A stretch of 54,299 bases of DNA from a virus: positions 1 to 54,299 of IMG/VR virus record IMGVR_UViG_3300045933_000271. One strand, given 5' to 3'. The position numbers and the translations under genes were made by a program. The notes below the pieces were generated by a model. That model was not told the DNA's origin. It ran no database searches and worked only from the letters and a program-made list of their open reading frames with translations. Shown piece after piece: positions 32,357 through 39,820 of the stretch. Numbering within the stretch: position 1 is the stretch's first letter; every line of letters begins with the position of its first letter.

Positions 32357-32729
32357 GGCGGTCCTCCTGGACCGCGATGGCGGTCTTCACCAGGTCCACG
32401 CGGCTTTCGAAGGCGACGCCCCACTGGTCCTTCACGGTCTCGATGCCCACGACTTCGTAGGTGCGATGTCCGGACCTCACGATGATGTCGTCTTTCTCGA
32501 TGGCGGCGAGACCGTCGGGGCTGTAGATGAGCGTTGCGTCCGTCTTGATATCGCGCTGCCGGGCGTCGATCGTGATGCGGCCGCGCTCCTCGATGCGGCA
32601 CATGACGCGCACGGCCGACTCGTCGTCGGAGTGGAGCAGCTGGGCCATCTCCGGGCGGCCGCCGAGATTGAGCGTCCCCTTCTTGGGGCGCCGCACCGTC
32701 ACGGCCTCGTCGTAGTCGAATCCGAACAT
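32349..32729 (-). CDS. Head-tail adaptor / stopper-like protein
   Basis: 126 residues (FGFDYDEAVTVRRPKKGTLN, GRITIDARQRDIKTDATLIY, DIIVRSGHRTYEVVGIETVK), a small beta-barrel-like head-tail stopper pattern. Position between the connector and the gp10-like gene supports this. Confidence 0.65.
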   Translation of the reverse strand: MFGFDYDEAVTVRRPKKGTLNLGGRPEMAQLLHSDDESAVRVMCRIEERGRITIDARQRDIKTDATLIYSPDGLAAIEKDDIIVRSGHRTYEVVGIETVKDQWGVAFESRVDLVKTAIAVQEDRRG

Positions 32730-32731
32730 GG

Positions 32732-33253
32732 CTATTCGAAGATCGGGGGGTGGCAGGTTCCGGGACCGTCCACGATGATCGTGTCGTAGGAGTCGATCAC
32801 CCTGTCGAGCTCGCGCCTCGAGCCTCCGGGCAGCATCGACCCTTCCGAGTCGAAGCTGCTCGATTGCCCGAGTTGGGACATGGACGTCACGCCTTCGGCC
32901 TGCATTCGCTTGAGCGCCTGGAAGCGCTGGCCGCCCTGGAGGTAGGCGTCGATCCACTCGCAGACGGCCAGCTTGACGCCGCGGGGGATCTCGCCGGCGG
33001 GGTCCTTTGCCGTGGGCCACGCGAGCGCCTGGGCTGCGACGGCCTTGGGCGGGAGAGGGCGGTAGCGGTCCACCAGGCGCGCCGCCTGGCGCAGGAGCCG
33101 GATCCGGATGGTCTCCCCGGTGGTCTCGCTCGATTCGGGACGGAGCGCGTCCCACTGCTCCGCCGAAAGGAAGCCGTCCATCAACTCGTCGGCTTCCTCG
33201 AGCGTGAGGTAGGAGTTCGCCTCGGGATCGCTGACCACCGCGTTCAAGTCCAT
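32732..33253 (-). CDS. Head-tail connector (gp6-like / DnaT-like family)
   Basis: 173 residues. ANSYLTLEEADELMDGFLSA followed by a helical stretch (IRIRLLRQAARLVDRYRPLP) is the familiar start of phage proteins labelled head-tail connector or 'DnaT-like'. It directly follows the capsid gene, with a hairpin between them, as adaptors do. Confidence 0.7.
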   Translation of the reverse strand: MDLNAVVSDPEANSYLTLEEADELMDGFLSAEQWDALRPESSETTGETIRIRLLRQAARLVDRYRPLPPKAVAAQALAWPTAKDPAGEIPRGVKLAVCEWIDAYLQGGQRFQALKRMQAEGVTSMSQLGQSSSFDSEGSMLPGGSRRELDRVIDSYDTIIVDGPGTCHPPIFE

Positions 33254-33273
33254 CTGTTTCCTCGCCAGGGAAA

Positions 33274-33304
33274 GGGCGGGGAAGGCATCGAACCTTCCCC
33301 GCCC
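33274..33304 (-). terminator. Hairpin downstream of the major capsid gene
   Basis: GGGCGGGGAAGG pairs perfectly over 12 bp with CCTTCCCCGCCC around a 7-nt loop; on the minus strand it is followed by TTTCCC. It is a partial terminator or an mRNA 3'-end stabiliser, which would raise capsid expression over the connector genes downstream. Confidence 0.5.
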
Positions 33305-33328
33305 GGAATTACCTCTCTCTCAGGGCCG

Positions 33329-34357
33329 CTACGCGGGGATCACCTGGGCCGTGACGATCGCGCGCGTGACCTTCATCACCGGCAGGCGCCGGTAGCGGCG
33401 GTAGAGCACGATCTTGGGCGGGTTGTCCTCGTGCTTCGACCACGCCCCGGCGCCCTGGACCAGCTGCATCTTGCCGGAGCTGTTCAGCACCGCGACGGTG
33501 CCTCGGGCGAACTCGCCCCAGCTGCGGTCGGCGGCCGGCAGGAACACGACCTTCCCGGCGGGGATGTGGTAGGTCCGGTTGCCCGTCACCGGGTGCTTGT
33601 AGTAGTGCAGGACCTCGACCCACGTCATCCCGTAGAGATTCGGGATCTCTCCGGAGCCCGCCATGCGCTCCGCGGTGGGGGTGCCGTTGATCAGGTCGCG
33701 CGTGGGCTCGTTGCCGAAGAGGGCGGACTTGACGCCGGGGCCCATGAGGGCGATACCCAGCTCTCGGCCCGCTTCCTCCCGGGGAACCTTGCGGATCGCC
33801 TCCACGTCCACGTCGATCTTCGCGGCCCCGTTCGCCCACGAGAGCGGGATGGTGCCGTTGCCGCCGCCGCCGCCGATCTTGAAGTGGTTGGCGGCGTTGA
33901 ACTTGTAGTCGATCGTGTGGAGGAGGTTCTTGATCTTGACGCTGATGCTGCCCTGGATCGCCTGGGAGAGCAGCATCTCGTCCTGGCGCGCGTGGCGCTG
34001 GGACAGGCGGTTCATCTTCTCCGCCACCTTGTTCTCGATCGTCTCCGCGCCGTCGGAGCCCGCGCGGCGGATCTGGATGACCTCTTCGCCGTCGAAGCTG
34101 TCCTCGTCGAAGCTGGTGATCAGCTTCGCCGAGCGGTTGCCGAGGACCTCCTCGTCCATGACGTTGGCCGGGTCGTTGTCGCCCGTGAAGGCGCCCACGT
34201 CCTCGAGCTCCGTCTTCTCATCCCACTGGTAGCTCTTGCCGTCGATGGGCTTCGACGCCAGGATGCCCCGGTTCAGGAGGGGCGTGCCGACGCTCTTGTA
34301 CTTCTGCACGAGTTCCGTCAGGGTCTCCTGCCGGAAGATTTCCATGTCCTTGCTCAT
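33329..34357 (-). CDS. Major capsid protein (lambda gpE superfamily)
   Basis: 342 residues: N-terminal ELVQKYKSVGTPLLNRGI, E-loop region, KIDGKSYQWDEKTELEDVGA-type strands, GIALMGPGVKSALFGNEPT, PAGKVVFLPAADRSWGEFAR and a basic C-terminus (YRRYRRLPVMKVTRAIVTAQ). This layout is that of gpE-like HK97-fold capsid proteins. It is preceded by the decoration gene and the scaffold-protease gene, as expected. Confidence 0.85.
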   Translation of the reverse strand: MSKDMEIFRQETLTELVQKYKSVGTPLLNRGILASKPIDGKSYQWDEKTELEDVGAFTGDNDPANVMDEEVLGNRSAKLITSFDEDSFDGEEVIQIRRAGSDGAETIENKVAEKMNRLSQRHARQDEMLLSQAIQGSISVKIKNLLHTIDYKFNAANHFKIGGGGGNGTIPLSWANGAAKIDVDVEAIRKVPREEAGRELGIALMGPGVKSALFGNEPTRDLINGTPTAERMAGSGEIPNLYGMTWVEVLHYYKHPVTGNRTYHIPAGKVVFLPAADRSWGEFARGTVAVLNSSGKMQLVQGAGAWSKHEDNPPKIVLYRRYRRLPVMKVTRAIVTAQVIPA

Positions 34358-34428
34358 TGCTCTGTTCTCCTCTTTCTTCCACCTCTACCAGGGCGAGCCC
34401 GACAGGGGCGGCCCCATCCGCTCCGCTT

Positions 34429-34881
34429 CTACACGAAGCGGATGAGCTTGGCCTTTCCCTGCGCCACGCCCTGCCGGGTCGCGTCGGCGCTGTTGTACTC
34501 CAGCTCGCTGTTCTTGACCTGGCCGTGGACGAGGCAGTTGCCCTGGCAGTTCTGCCGGTCGCCGTTCTTGTCCTTCAGGTCGACCCACTCGTCGAGGATC
34601 ACCACGTCGGTGACGTCGTTGTTGACGGGGGCGTCGGCGTGGTCCAGGTCGACGTACATCCCGTCGTTCGCCCCGCCGTTGATGACCTTGACCAGGACGA
34701 GGCCGGGCCGGAGCTTGTGCTCGAAGCCGACGTTGCCCTCGTCGTCCGTGTCCTTGTGGATCCGGACGCCGTCGAAGGACGAGTGCGCCCGATCGCTGTA
34801 CAGGTAGTTGCTCTGGGTCTGCTCGACCGGGTCGCTCACGCCCGGGAGCTGGCTGTGTCCGAGGTGATCGTTGTAGCCCAT
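34429..34881 (-). CDS. Head decoration protein (gpD-like)
   Basis: 150 residues with LRPGLVLVKVINGGANDGMY and TDVVILDEWVDLKDKNGDRQ followed by VHGQVKNSELEYNSADATRQ, the typical series of lambda D-like head decoration proteins. Located between scaffold and capsid genes, the usual order. Confidence 0.75.
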   Translation of the reverse strand: MGYNDHLGHSQLPGVSDPVEQTQSNYLYSDRAHSSFDGVRIHKDTDDEGNVGFEHKLRPGLVLVKVINGGANDGMYVDLDHADAPVNNDVTDVVILDEWVDLKDKNGDRQNCQGNCLVHGQVKNSELEYNSADATRQGVAQGKAKLIRFV

Positions 34882-34951
34882 TGCTATGTCCTCCGTGTTC
34901 TATCCAAACCTTCAGGCGCCCGCGGCGACATGCCGCGCGCGCGGGAGCCGT

Positions 34952-35578
34952 CTACCCCTGGTCGTCCTCGCCGCCGGCGACGCGCGCCAGCACCGTCTTG
35001 GCCTTCTCCTGGGCGGCCTTCTTGATCTTCTCCTGCTCGTCGAGCTGCGCCGCCGAGAGCTGCTGCAGCGTCTGGGCGTTCAGCTTGGGAAGGCCTCCGA
35101 TGATCTCCATCACCCGGCCCAGGGCGTTGATGCCCTTCTTCTGGGTCGACTGCCCGTCGGCCGAGAGGCAGAGGGCGGTGACCTCGGATTCGATGGAGGC
35201 CAGCTCCGTGAACGCCGGAACCAGCGCGGGTGGGACGACCATGTCCTTGGCCGCCGCCTCGATCTTGCCCTTCACTTCCTGAAGGCGGGAGAGGACGGCG
35301 GTGCGCTCGGACTTCTCGAGCTTCTCGCGCATCTCCTTCACGTAGGCCGGCTCGTCCGCGGGCGGGGGCGCCGCGAGCTTCACCGCCTTGCCCTCCTTGA
35401 CCTCGAGGCCGTGCTCCTTCAGGCTCGCGGAGAGCTGCTCCGCCTTCGCCTGCTCGGCCTTCACCTGGTCGAGAGCCGTCTTCTGGGCGGCGGTCGCCTT
35501 CTTGGCGGCCTCCTCGATCTGCTCGGGCGTCGCGGTTTCCGGAAGCCCGAGGAGGACGGCGAGTTTCTTGGGATCCAT
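34952..35578 (-). CDS. Scaffold protein from an internal in-frame start
   Basis: An ATG at codon 186 of the protease gene (35578) has a very strong AAGGAGG at ideal spacing upstream. Translation from it gives a 208-residue, Lys/Glu/Ala-rich helical protein (MDPKKLAVLLGLPETATPEQ) identical to the C-terminal part of the protease-scaffold fusion. This matches the Mu gpI/gpZ and lambda C/Nu3 arrangement in which the scaffold is made in excess from within the protease gene. Confidence 0.75.
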   Translation of the reverse strand: MDPKKLAVLLGLPETATPEQIEEAAKKATAAQKTALDQVKAEQAKAEQLSASLKEHGLEVKEGKAVKLAAPPPADEPAYVKEMREKLEKSERTAVLSRLQEVKGKIEAAAKDMVVPPALVPAFTELASIESEVTALCLSADGQSTQKKGINALGRVMEIIGGLPKLNAQTLQQLSAAQLDEQEKIKKAAQEKAKTVLARVAGGEDDQG

Positions 35579-36133
35579 GGATTCCTCCTTCGATTTATTT
35601 CCTCCGGGCACCGTGCCCGCGAGTTCCGTGGGAATCAGGAGGTCGAAACTGTCGACCTCCCGGCTGAGCTTGATGAAGTCCTGCTGCCCGTCGAGCACGG
35701 CGAGCGGCGTCGCGCACACGTGGGTGAACGCCTCGTCGTACTCGCCGCCCTTGGTGTCGCTCACCTTGGGGTCGATGCGCGCCGAGACGGAGCGGATGGA
35801 CCGCTCCTCGATCTTCTTGGCGGCCTCGAGATCGGTCACCTCGACCTCTCCGACCAGGCGGTCGCCGTCGACCCAGAAGCGGTTCCACCAGCCGAGCGTC
35901 TTCTTCGCGTCGAAGTTGTGGCCGTCCTGGAAGGGCACGGCTTTTCGGTCGAGCGTCTGACGATATGCCTCCGTGTTCCGCACGAGGTTGCGGATCCGCT
36001 CGGGCGTGATGTCCACGAGTTGCTTCGTGATGGGGTGGACCCACTTGCCCACCCGGAGCACGTCCTTGACGAATCGCTTCGGGCCCTGCCCGGTGAAGGC
36101 GTCGCCCTGATAGAGCAGCAGTGAATTCTTCAC
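34952..36133 (-). CDS. Capsid maturation protease with C-terminal scaffold domain (Mu gpI-like)
   Basis: 393 residues. The N-terminal 180 residues (VHPITKQLVDITPERIRNLV, PFQDGHNFDAKKTLGWWNRF, SIRSVSARIDPKVSDTKGGE, EAFTHVCATPLAVLDGQ) match Mu-I/S78-type phage serine-protease domains, with His 72 and a downstream Ser as catalytic candidates. A coiled-coil scaffold region follows (residues about 190-390). It overlaps the MuF-like gene by 4 nt. Confidence 0.8.
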   Translation of the reverse strand: MKNSLLLYQGDAFTGQGPKRFVKDVLRVGKWVHPITKQLVDITPERIRNLVRNTEAYRQTLDRKAVPFQDGHNFDAKKTLGWWNRFWVDGDRLVGEVEVTDLEAAKKIEERSIRSVSARIDPKVSDTKGGEYDEAFTHVCATPLAVLDGQQDFIKLSREVDSFDLLIPTELAGTVPGGNKSKEESMDPKKLAVLLGLPETATPEQIEEAAKKATAAQKTALDQVKAEQAKAEQLSASLKEHGLEVKEGKAVKLAAPPPADEPAYVKEMREKLEKSERTAVLSRLQEVKGKIEAAAKDMVVPPALVPAFTELASIESEVTALCLSADGQSTQKKGINALGRVMEIIGGLPKLNAQTLQQLSAAQLDEQEKIKKAAQEKAKTVLARVAGGEDDQG

Positions 36134-37284
36134 GCGGCGACTCCTTTCGACCGCGCCGGCGGGACCATGCCGAAGAGGCGCGGGTTGTACTTGTGGATGG
36201 CGGCGATCCCGCCGGCCTTGACGAGCTCGTGGATGCGCTTCGAGGCCTCCGCGGAGCTCGACCCGAAGAAGCTCTCCGCGGCGAACACGTTGTCGCGTAG
36301 CTCGTCGGTGAAGGGCTGGGACTTGAGCGCCGCCACGTAGGGCAGGGCGACGTGCCGGCAGTGGGGATGCAGGCTCAGCTTCCCGCCGGGCATGGAAGCG
36401 TAGGCCGGGAATCCGAGGTCATCCTCGCCGGCGCCGATGTAGTAGACGTTCCCCGCCACGAGCGAGCAGACGTCGGGCTCGGTCGGCATGGTGGGGCTGA
36501 CCTGGATGTGGTTGACGCCGGACTGCTGCAGGCGCGCGATCGTGGCCACGGTCGCGGCGTCTCGCGTCATGGTCTTCGCCACCAGGTTGGCGTAAGCCCG
36601 CACGTCCATGCGCTTCTTACCGACGGTGATGAACTGGCCCTGGGCGAGCTGCTTGTAGAGCTCGAGGTCCGCCGCGTGGCCGGCGGCGCGGAGTCGCTCA
36701 GCGGCCGCCGGGGGGATCTTCCCGGTGAGGATCGCCTTGGCGATGTCGTTGGACACCTCGCGGCCCGCCTTGCCGCGGATGATGCCGTCCACGATGTGCT
36801 CCCGGATCTCGGCGTCGGTCTGGGCTCGAAGTTGGGTGGTCCGGATGACGAATCCCGACGTCTGGAGGACCTGGCGGTGGACGTCCTCCATCCTGGAGAT
36901 CATGGTCGCGATCAGGATGTTGAGCTGGGAGTTGCTGACCGCCGAGAACGTGCCGCTCACCTGGACGTCCGCGATCCTGGCGGCGGCGGCGTCGGCCAGC
37001 TGGCGTCGGACCTCCTGCGCGGTATCTCTGTCGCCCAGGATGAACGCCTTGGGAAGCTCCCGGCGGATCCAGTCGCGGAGCTGGCTGTCGCGGCGGGGAT
37101 TGATCTGGGCCGCCAGCTCGCGGATCCGGATCAGAGTCTCCCGGGCACGTCCCGCGCCCGCGCGCGAGACGCCGGCGGCCAGCTCCTTGAGAATGCTGTC
37201 GATGATGCGGGCGTAGAGACGCTCCAGCGCCGCGACGTTGCGGTCGCTCGCCAGCAAGACCAGGAGGTCTCTCGAAAGGCCCAT
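36130..37284 (-). CDS. MuF-like minor capsid / head morphogenesis protein
   Basis: 384 residues, helical N-terminal two thirds (with IREHIVDGIIRGKAGREVSN and DRDTAQEVRRQLADAAAARI), then TEPDVCSLVAGNVYYIG and HPHCRHVALPYVAAL, the Cys/His signature of phage minor capsid protein 2/MuF-like heads. A minor head protein that lies between portal-side genes and the protease. Short C-terminal extension of unknown role. Confidence 0.75.
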   Translation of the reverse strand: MGLSRDLLVLLASDRNVAALERLYARIIDSILKELAAGVSRAGAGRARETLIRIRELAAQINPRRDSQLRDWIRRELPKAFILGDRDTAQEVRRQLADAAAARIADVQVSGTFSAVSNSQLNILIATMISRMEDVHRQVLQTSGFVIRTTQLRAQTDAEIREHIVDGIIRGKAGREVSNDIAKAILTGKIPPAAAERLRAAGHAADLELYKQLAQGQFITVGKKRMDVRAYANLVAKTMTRDAATVATIARLQQSGVNHIQVSPTMPTEPDVCSLVAGNVYYIGAGEDDLGFPAYASMPGGKLSLHPHCRHVALPYVAALKSQPFTDELRDNVFAAESFFGSSSAEASKRIHELVKAGGIAAIHKYNPRLFGMVPPARSKGVAA

Positions 37285-37286
37285 TT

Positions 37287-37994
37287 CTATTTGCTCGCCG
37301 ACACCGACAGCGCCCGGATGATCCCGTCCACAGTGAGCTGCAGGTTGTAGAGGTAACCCGACTGCAGCTTGAAGCTCTTCGAGTAGAGGGAGTCGATGGC
37401 GAGGTTCACCGCGCCGTTGATGTCGAGCAGCGCCGTGACGTCGCCGCCGTATCCGCCGCTCATGCCCGCGACGACGAAGTCCGTGTCGGCGACGGTCTCG
37501 GTGATCGCGACGTTCCCGACGCTTCCGAAAGCATCGTTCTCAAGCGAGATCGTCCCGTCTTCGTTGTCCGTGGCCGTGATGGCGAGCTCGGGCGCGCCGT
37601 TGATGGCCGCGGTGATGAGCGCCGCGATCTCGGCGGCCGTCTCCGTGCCAGCGATCACGACCTGGCGCAGCGTGTCGGTCTCGGTGACCGAATCGTCGTC
37701 GTCGATCTCGAGGGTGACCGGATCGTTGACACCGTCGTCGAGGACGATCTCCTCGCCATCGAGCAGGTCGGCGCCGCCGATGCAGGTGATCGTTCCCGTG
37801 GCCTTCACGCCGGTGAGCGTGGACCCGGGCTTCATCACGAGGTTGACCTTGCCCGCCACCGCCAGGGCGATGTTGATCGTGACCTCCTGGATGCCCTCGT
37901 GGGGGAGCTCGAAGTCCTCCTCCAGGATGTCGGTGTTCGCTCCCGGAGCCGCCTTGTCCACGATCTGCGGCACGACCGTATACGGAGGGGTCAT
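37287..37994 (-). CDS. Structural protein, paralog of the 39107-39754 product
   Basis: 235 residues. Shares with the product of 39107-39754 a segment of acidic strands (DGEEIVLDDGVNDPVTLEID), then a helix (AAEIAALITAAINGAPEL) and EDGTISLENDAFGSVGN. Possibly a head or neck component. The start ATG 37994 overlaps the small coiled-coil gene (ATGA). Confidence 0.65.
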   Translation of the reverse strand: MTPPYTVVPQIVDKAAPGANTDILEEDFELPHEGIQEVTINIALAVAGKVNLVMKPGSTLTGVKATGTITCIGGADLLDGEEIVLDDGVNDPVTLEIDDDDSVTETDTLRQVVIAGTETAAEIAALITAAINGAPELAITATDNEDGTISLENDAFGSVGNVAITETVADTDFVVAGMSGGYGGDVTALLDINGAVNLAIDSLYSKSFKLQSGYLYNLQLTVDGIIRALSVSASK

Positions 37995-38194
37995 GTGTTC
38001 TCCTTCTCGGAAGGGGCCGGAGCTGCCTTCAGCTTGCCCAGCCAATACCGGCAGTCTTCGATTGCGCCTTCACAGGCCCGGACGTTTCCCTGGGCTTCAC
38101 GGAGCGCCACCTCGGACGCCCCGAGAGCGATCAGCTTCTTGGCCCTCTCCTGTTCCAGGGCCTTGAGACGCAGGGCGATCGCTTCAGCATCCAC
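37991..38194 (-). CDS. Small coiled-coil protein, 67 aa
   Basis: A helical protein (LRLKALEQERAKKLIALGAS, LREAQGNVRACEGAIEDCRY) from GTG 38194, preceded by GGAG. It overlaps the following structural gene by 4 nt and sits 2 nt after its upstream neighbour. It resembles small helical proteins found beside head genes in many phages; exact role unknown. Confidence 0.6.
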   Translation of the reverse strand: MDAEAIALRLKALEQERAKKLIALGASEVALREAQGNVRACEGAIEDCRYWLGKLKAAPAPSEKENT

Positions 38195-38196
38195 GT

Positions 38197-39030
38197 TTAG
38201 GCGTCTCCGTTCTCGGTCCACTGGGTGTCGCCGGCGCCGGTCTTCCGCCAGTGTTCGCCGTTGGTGCGCAGATAGAGCGAACCCACGGGAGCCTCGATGC
38301 CGTCGCCTGCGGAGGGATCGACCGTACCGCTCATGATGTAGAGGCCGTTGGAGAGGCGGATCTCCGCGATCTCGACGTTCAGCCCCTGCGGGGTTTCGGT
38401 CTCGGTGTCGCTGTAGTGCTCGCTCGGTTCGGCGTACAGGTCGAGGCCGAAGTCGACGCCGCTGCCTTCGTTGTTGTTGAGCACGCGACACGCGAACATG
38501 GCACGCGCGCGCGTGACGGCCGAAGGGTCCGATCCGTCCAGGACCGCGACGACCGCGCCGTCTGCGTCGGTCACGCCGTCCATGATGACGCCCAGGATGC
38601 CACCCGAGGGATAGTCGGTGACCAGGCCCGTGACCGACAGCGCGCCGATGACGCCGCCCAGGTAGTTGCCCTCGCCATCCACGTCGGCGCCGAGCAGGTT
38701 GCCCATGACGCCGGCCAGGAACTTCGGGTCGGTGCCGTCGTCGCTGCCCGCGGCGGCCGCCAGTTCGAGATCTCCCGCGAAGACCTGGAAGGAACCTCCC
38801 CCGGCGTAAGCCGCGACGACGTCCTCTTCGCTCTGGCGGATCCATCGGCCGGGCTGAGTCGTCCGACGGTTGTCCGGCTTCAGCGTACGAAAGTCATCGT
38901 CCGCGTCTTCGCTGGCGGCGTCGTACTCGTACCAGTCCTTGGTATCGCGCACGCGTGCCAGGTCGCCGTCGTTGTGGCCTACGAGGGCCTTGAGCCCAGC
39001 CACGCTGGGGACCGCCTTGATTTCCCCCAT
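38197..39030 (-). CDS. Structural protein with C-terminal TGAGDTQW-type motif
   Basis: 277 residues from ATG 39030. The C-terminal GSLYLRTNGEHWRKTGAGDT is a motif seen in many phage minor structural proteins; the middle carries Gly-Val-rich, hydrophobic repeats (AGVMGNLLGADVDGEGNYLG, GVIGALSVTGLVTDYPSGG). Its position next to head genes suggests a head or fibre-like surface component. Confidence 0.6.
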   Translation of the reverse strand: MGEIKAVPSVAGLKALVGHNDGDLARVRDTKDWYEYDAASEDADDDFRTLKPDNRRTTQPGRWIRQSEEDVVAAYAGGGSFQVFAGDLELAAAAGSDDGTDPKFLAGVMGNLLGADVDGEGNYLGGVIGALSVTGLVTDYPSGGILGVIMDGVTDADGAVVAVLDGSDPSAVTRARAMFACRVLNNNEGSGVDFGLDLYAEPSEHYSDTETETPQGLNVEIAEIRLSNGLYIMSGTVDPSAGDGIEAPVGSLYLRTNGEHWRKTGAGDTQWTENGDA

Positions 39031-39051
39031 GGTCTTTCCTCTCGCATTTAT

Positions 39052-39083
39052 GGGCGGGGCCCGCATGGAAGCGAGCCCCGCCC
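39052..39083 (-). promoter_or_regulatory. Intergenic hairpin between structural genes
   Basis: GGGCGGGGC pairs with GCCCCGCCC over 9 perfect bp around a 14-nt loop. No U-tract follows on the minus strand (ATAAATG). Probably an mRNA processing or stability element in the late transcript; related in sequence to the hairpin at 33274-33304 (shared GGGCGGGG). Confidence 0.45.
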
Positions 39084-39106
39084 TTGTCGAAAAAGGGGTA
39101 TCGGGT

Positions 39107-39754
39107 TTACTCGGCGCTCCAGACCTCGAAGTGGATCACGTCGCCCTCGGCCACGTTGGTGGCCCCGGCCTTGGTGACCACGATGCGCGTGTCGGAGATC
39201 GTCACCTTGTCCGTGATGTACTGGTGGATTCCGTCGGCGTCCACCACCCGGAAGGACCCCAGGACCGGAGCCGCGAAGGGCGTGGGGATCGTGAGGACCT
39301 CCGCCAGAACGTCGAGGGCCGTGACGATGTAGGCGTCCGCCGCGCGCGCGCGGTTGCCGTCGTTGGAGCCCCCGGCGAGCTTGTCGTCGACCGCGGCGAT
39401 GATGTTGCCCGCGTCGAGCATCGTGTGCTCGAACGCCAGGTTGCCCAGGTCGCCGGCGTCCACGGCTTCGATGCGCAGGGTCTCGGTCTCGACGGGATCG
39501 TCGTAGGCCAGCACTTTCGACGGCATCTGCGCGTTGATGGCGGCCTTCAGGTTGTCGATCGCTTCCTCGGCGTCCGCCCCGATGTCGACCAGGATGTTGC
39601 CGGCCGTCACCGCGGCGTCGTCGTCCCACTCGAAGACCTTGCCGCCGTTCAGGGGATCGCCGATGGTGATGGTCTCTTCGTCGAGCAGGTTGGCGTGATC
39701 GCCGATCCGGACCGCGCCGTAGCTCTTGTTGCCCGCGTCTCTCACTCGGCCCAT
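39107..39754 (-). CDS. Structural protein, acidic beta-rich
   Basis: 215 residues. ATG 39754 is favoured by GGAG at 8-9 nt; an upstream ATG (39802) would add 16 residues. LLDEETITIGDPLNGGKVFE, DDAAVTAGNILVDIGADAEE, AIDNLKAAINAQ form the same strand-helix plan as the 37287-37994 product. It follows the portal gene directly and may be a head surface or fibre-like protein. Confidence 0.65.
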   Translation of the reverse strand: MGRVRDAGNKSYGAVRIGDHANLLDEETITIGDPLNGGKVFEWDDDAAVTAGNILVDIGADAEEAIDNLKAAINAQMPSKVLAYDDPVETETLRIEAVDAGDLGNLAFEHTMLDAGNIIAAVDDKLAGGSNDGNRARAADAYIVTALDVLAEVLTIPTPFAAPVLGSFRVVDADGIHQYITDKVTISDTRIVVTKAGATNVAEGDVIHFEVWSAE

Positions 39755-39820
39755 CTGAAGTTCTCCTTTCGGTTGCGTTTCCTCGTGCGCCGCGGGCGAC
39801 AAGCCGCCCGGCCTGCGCGG

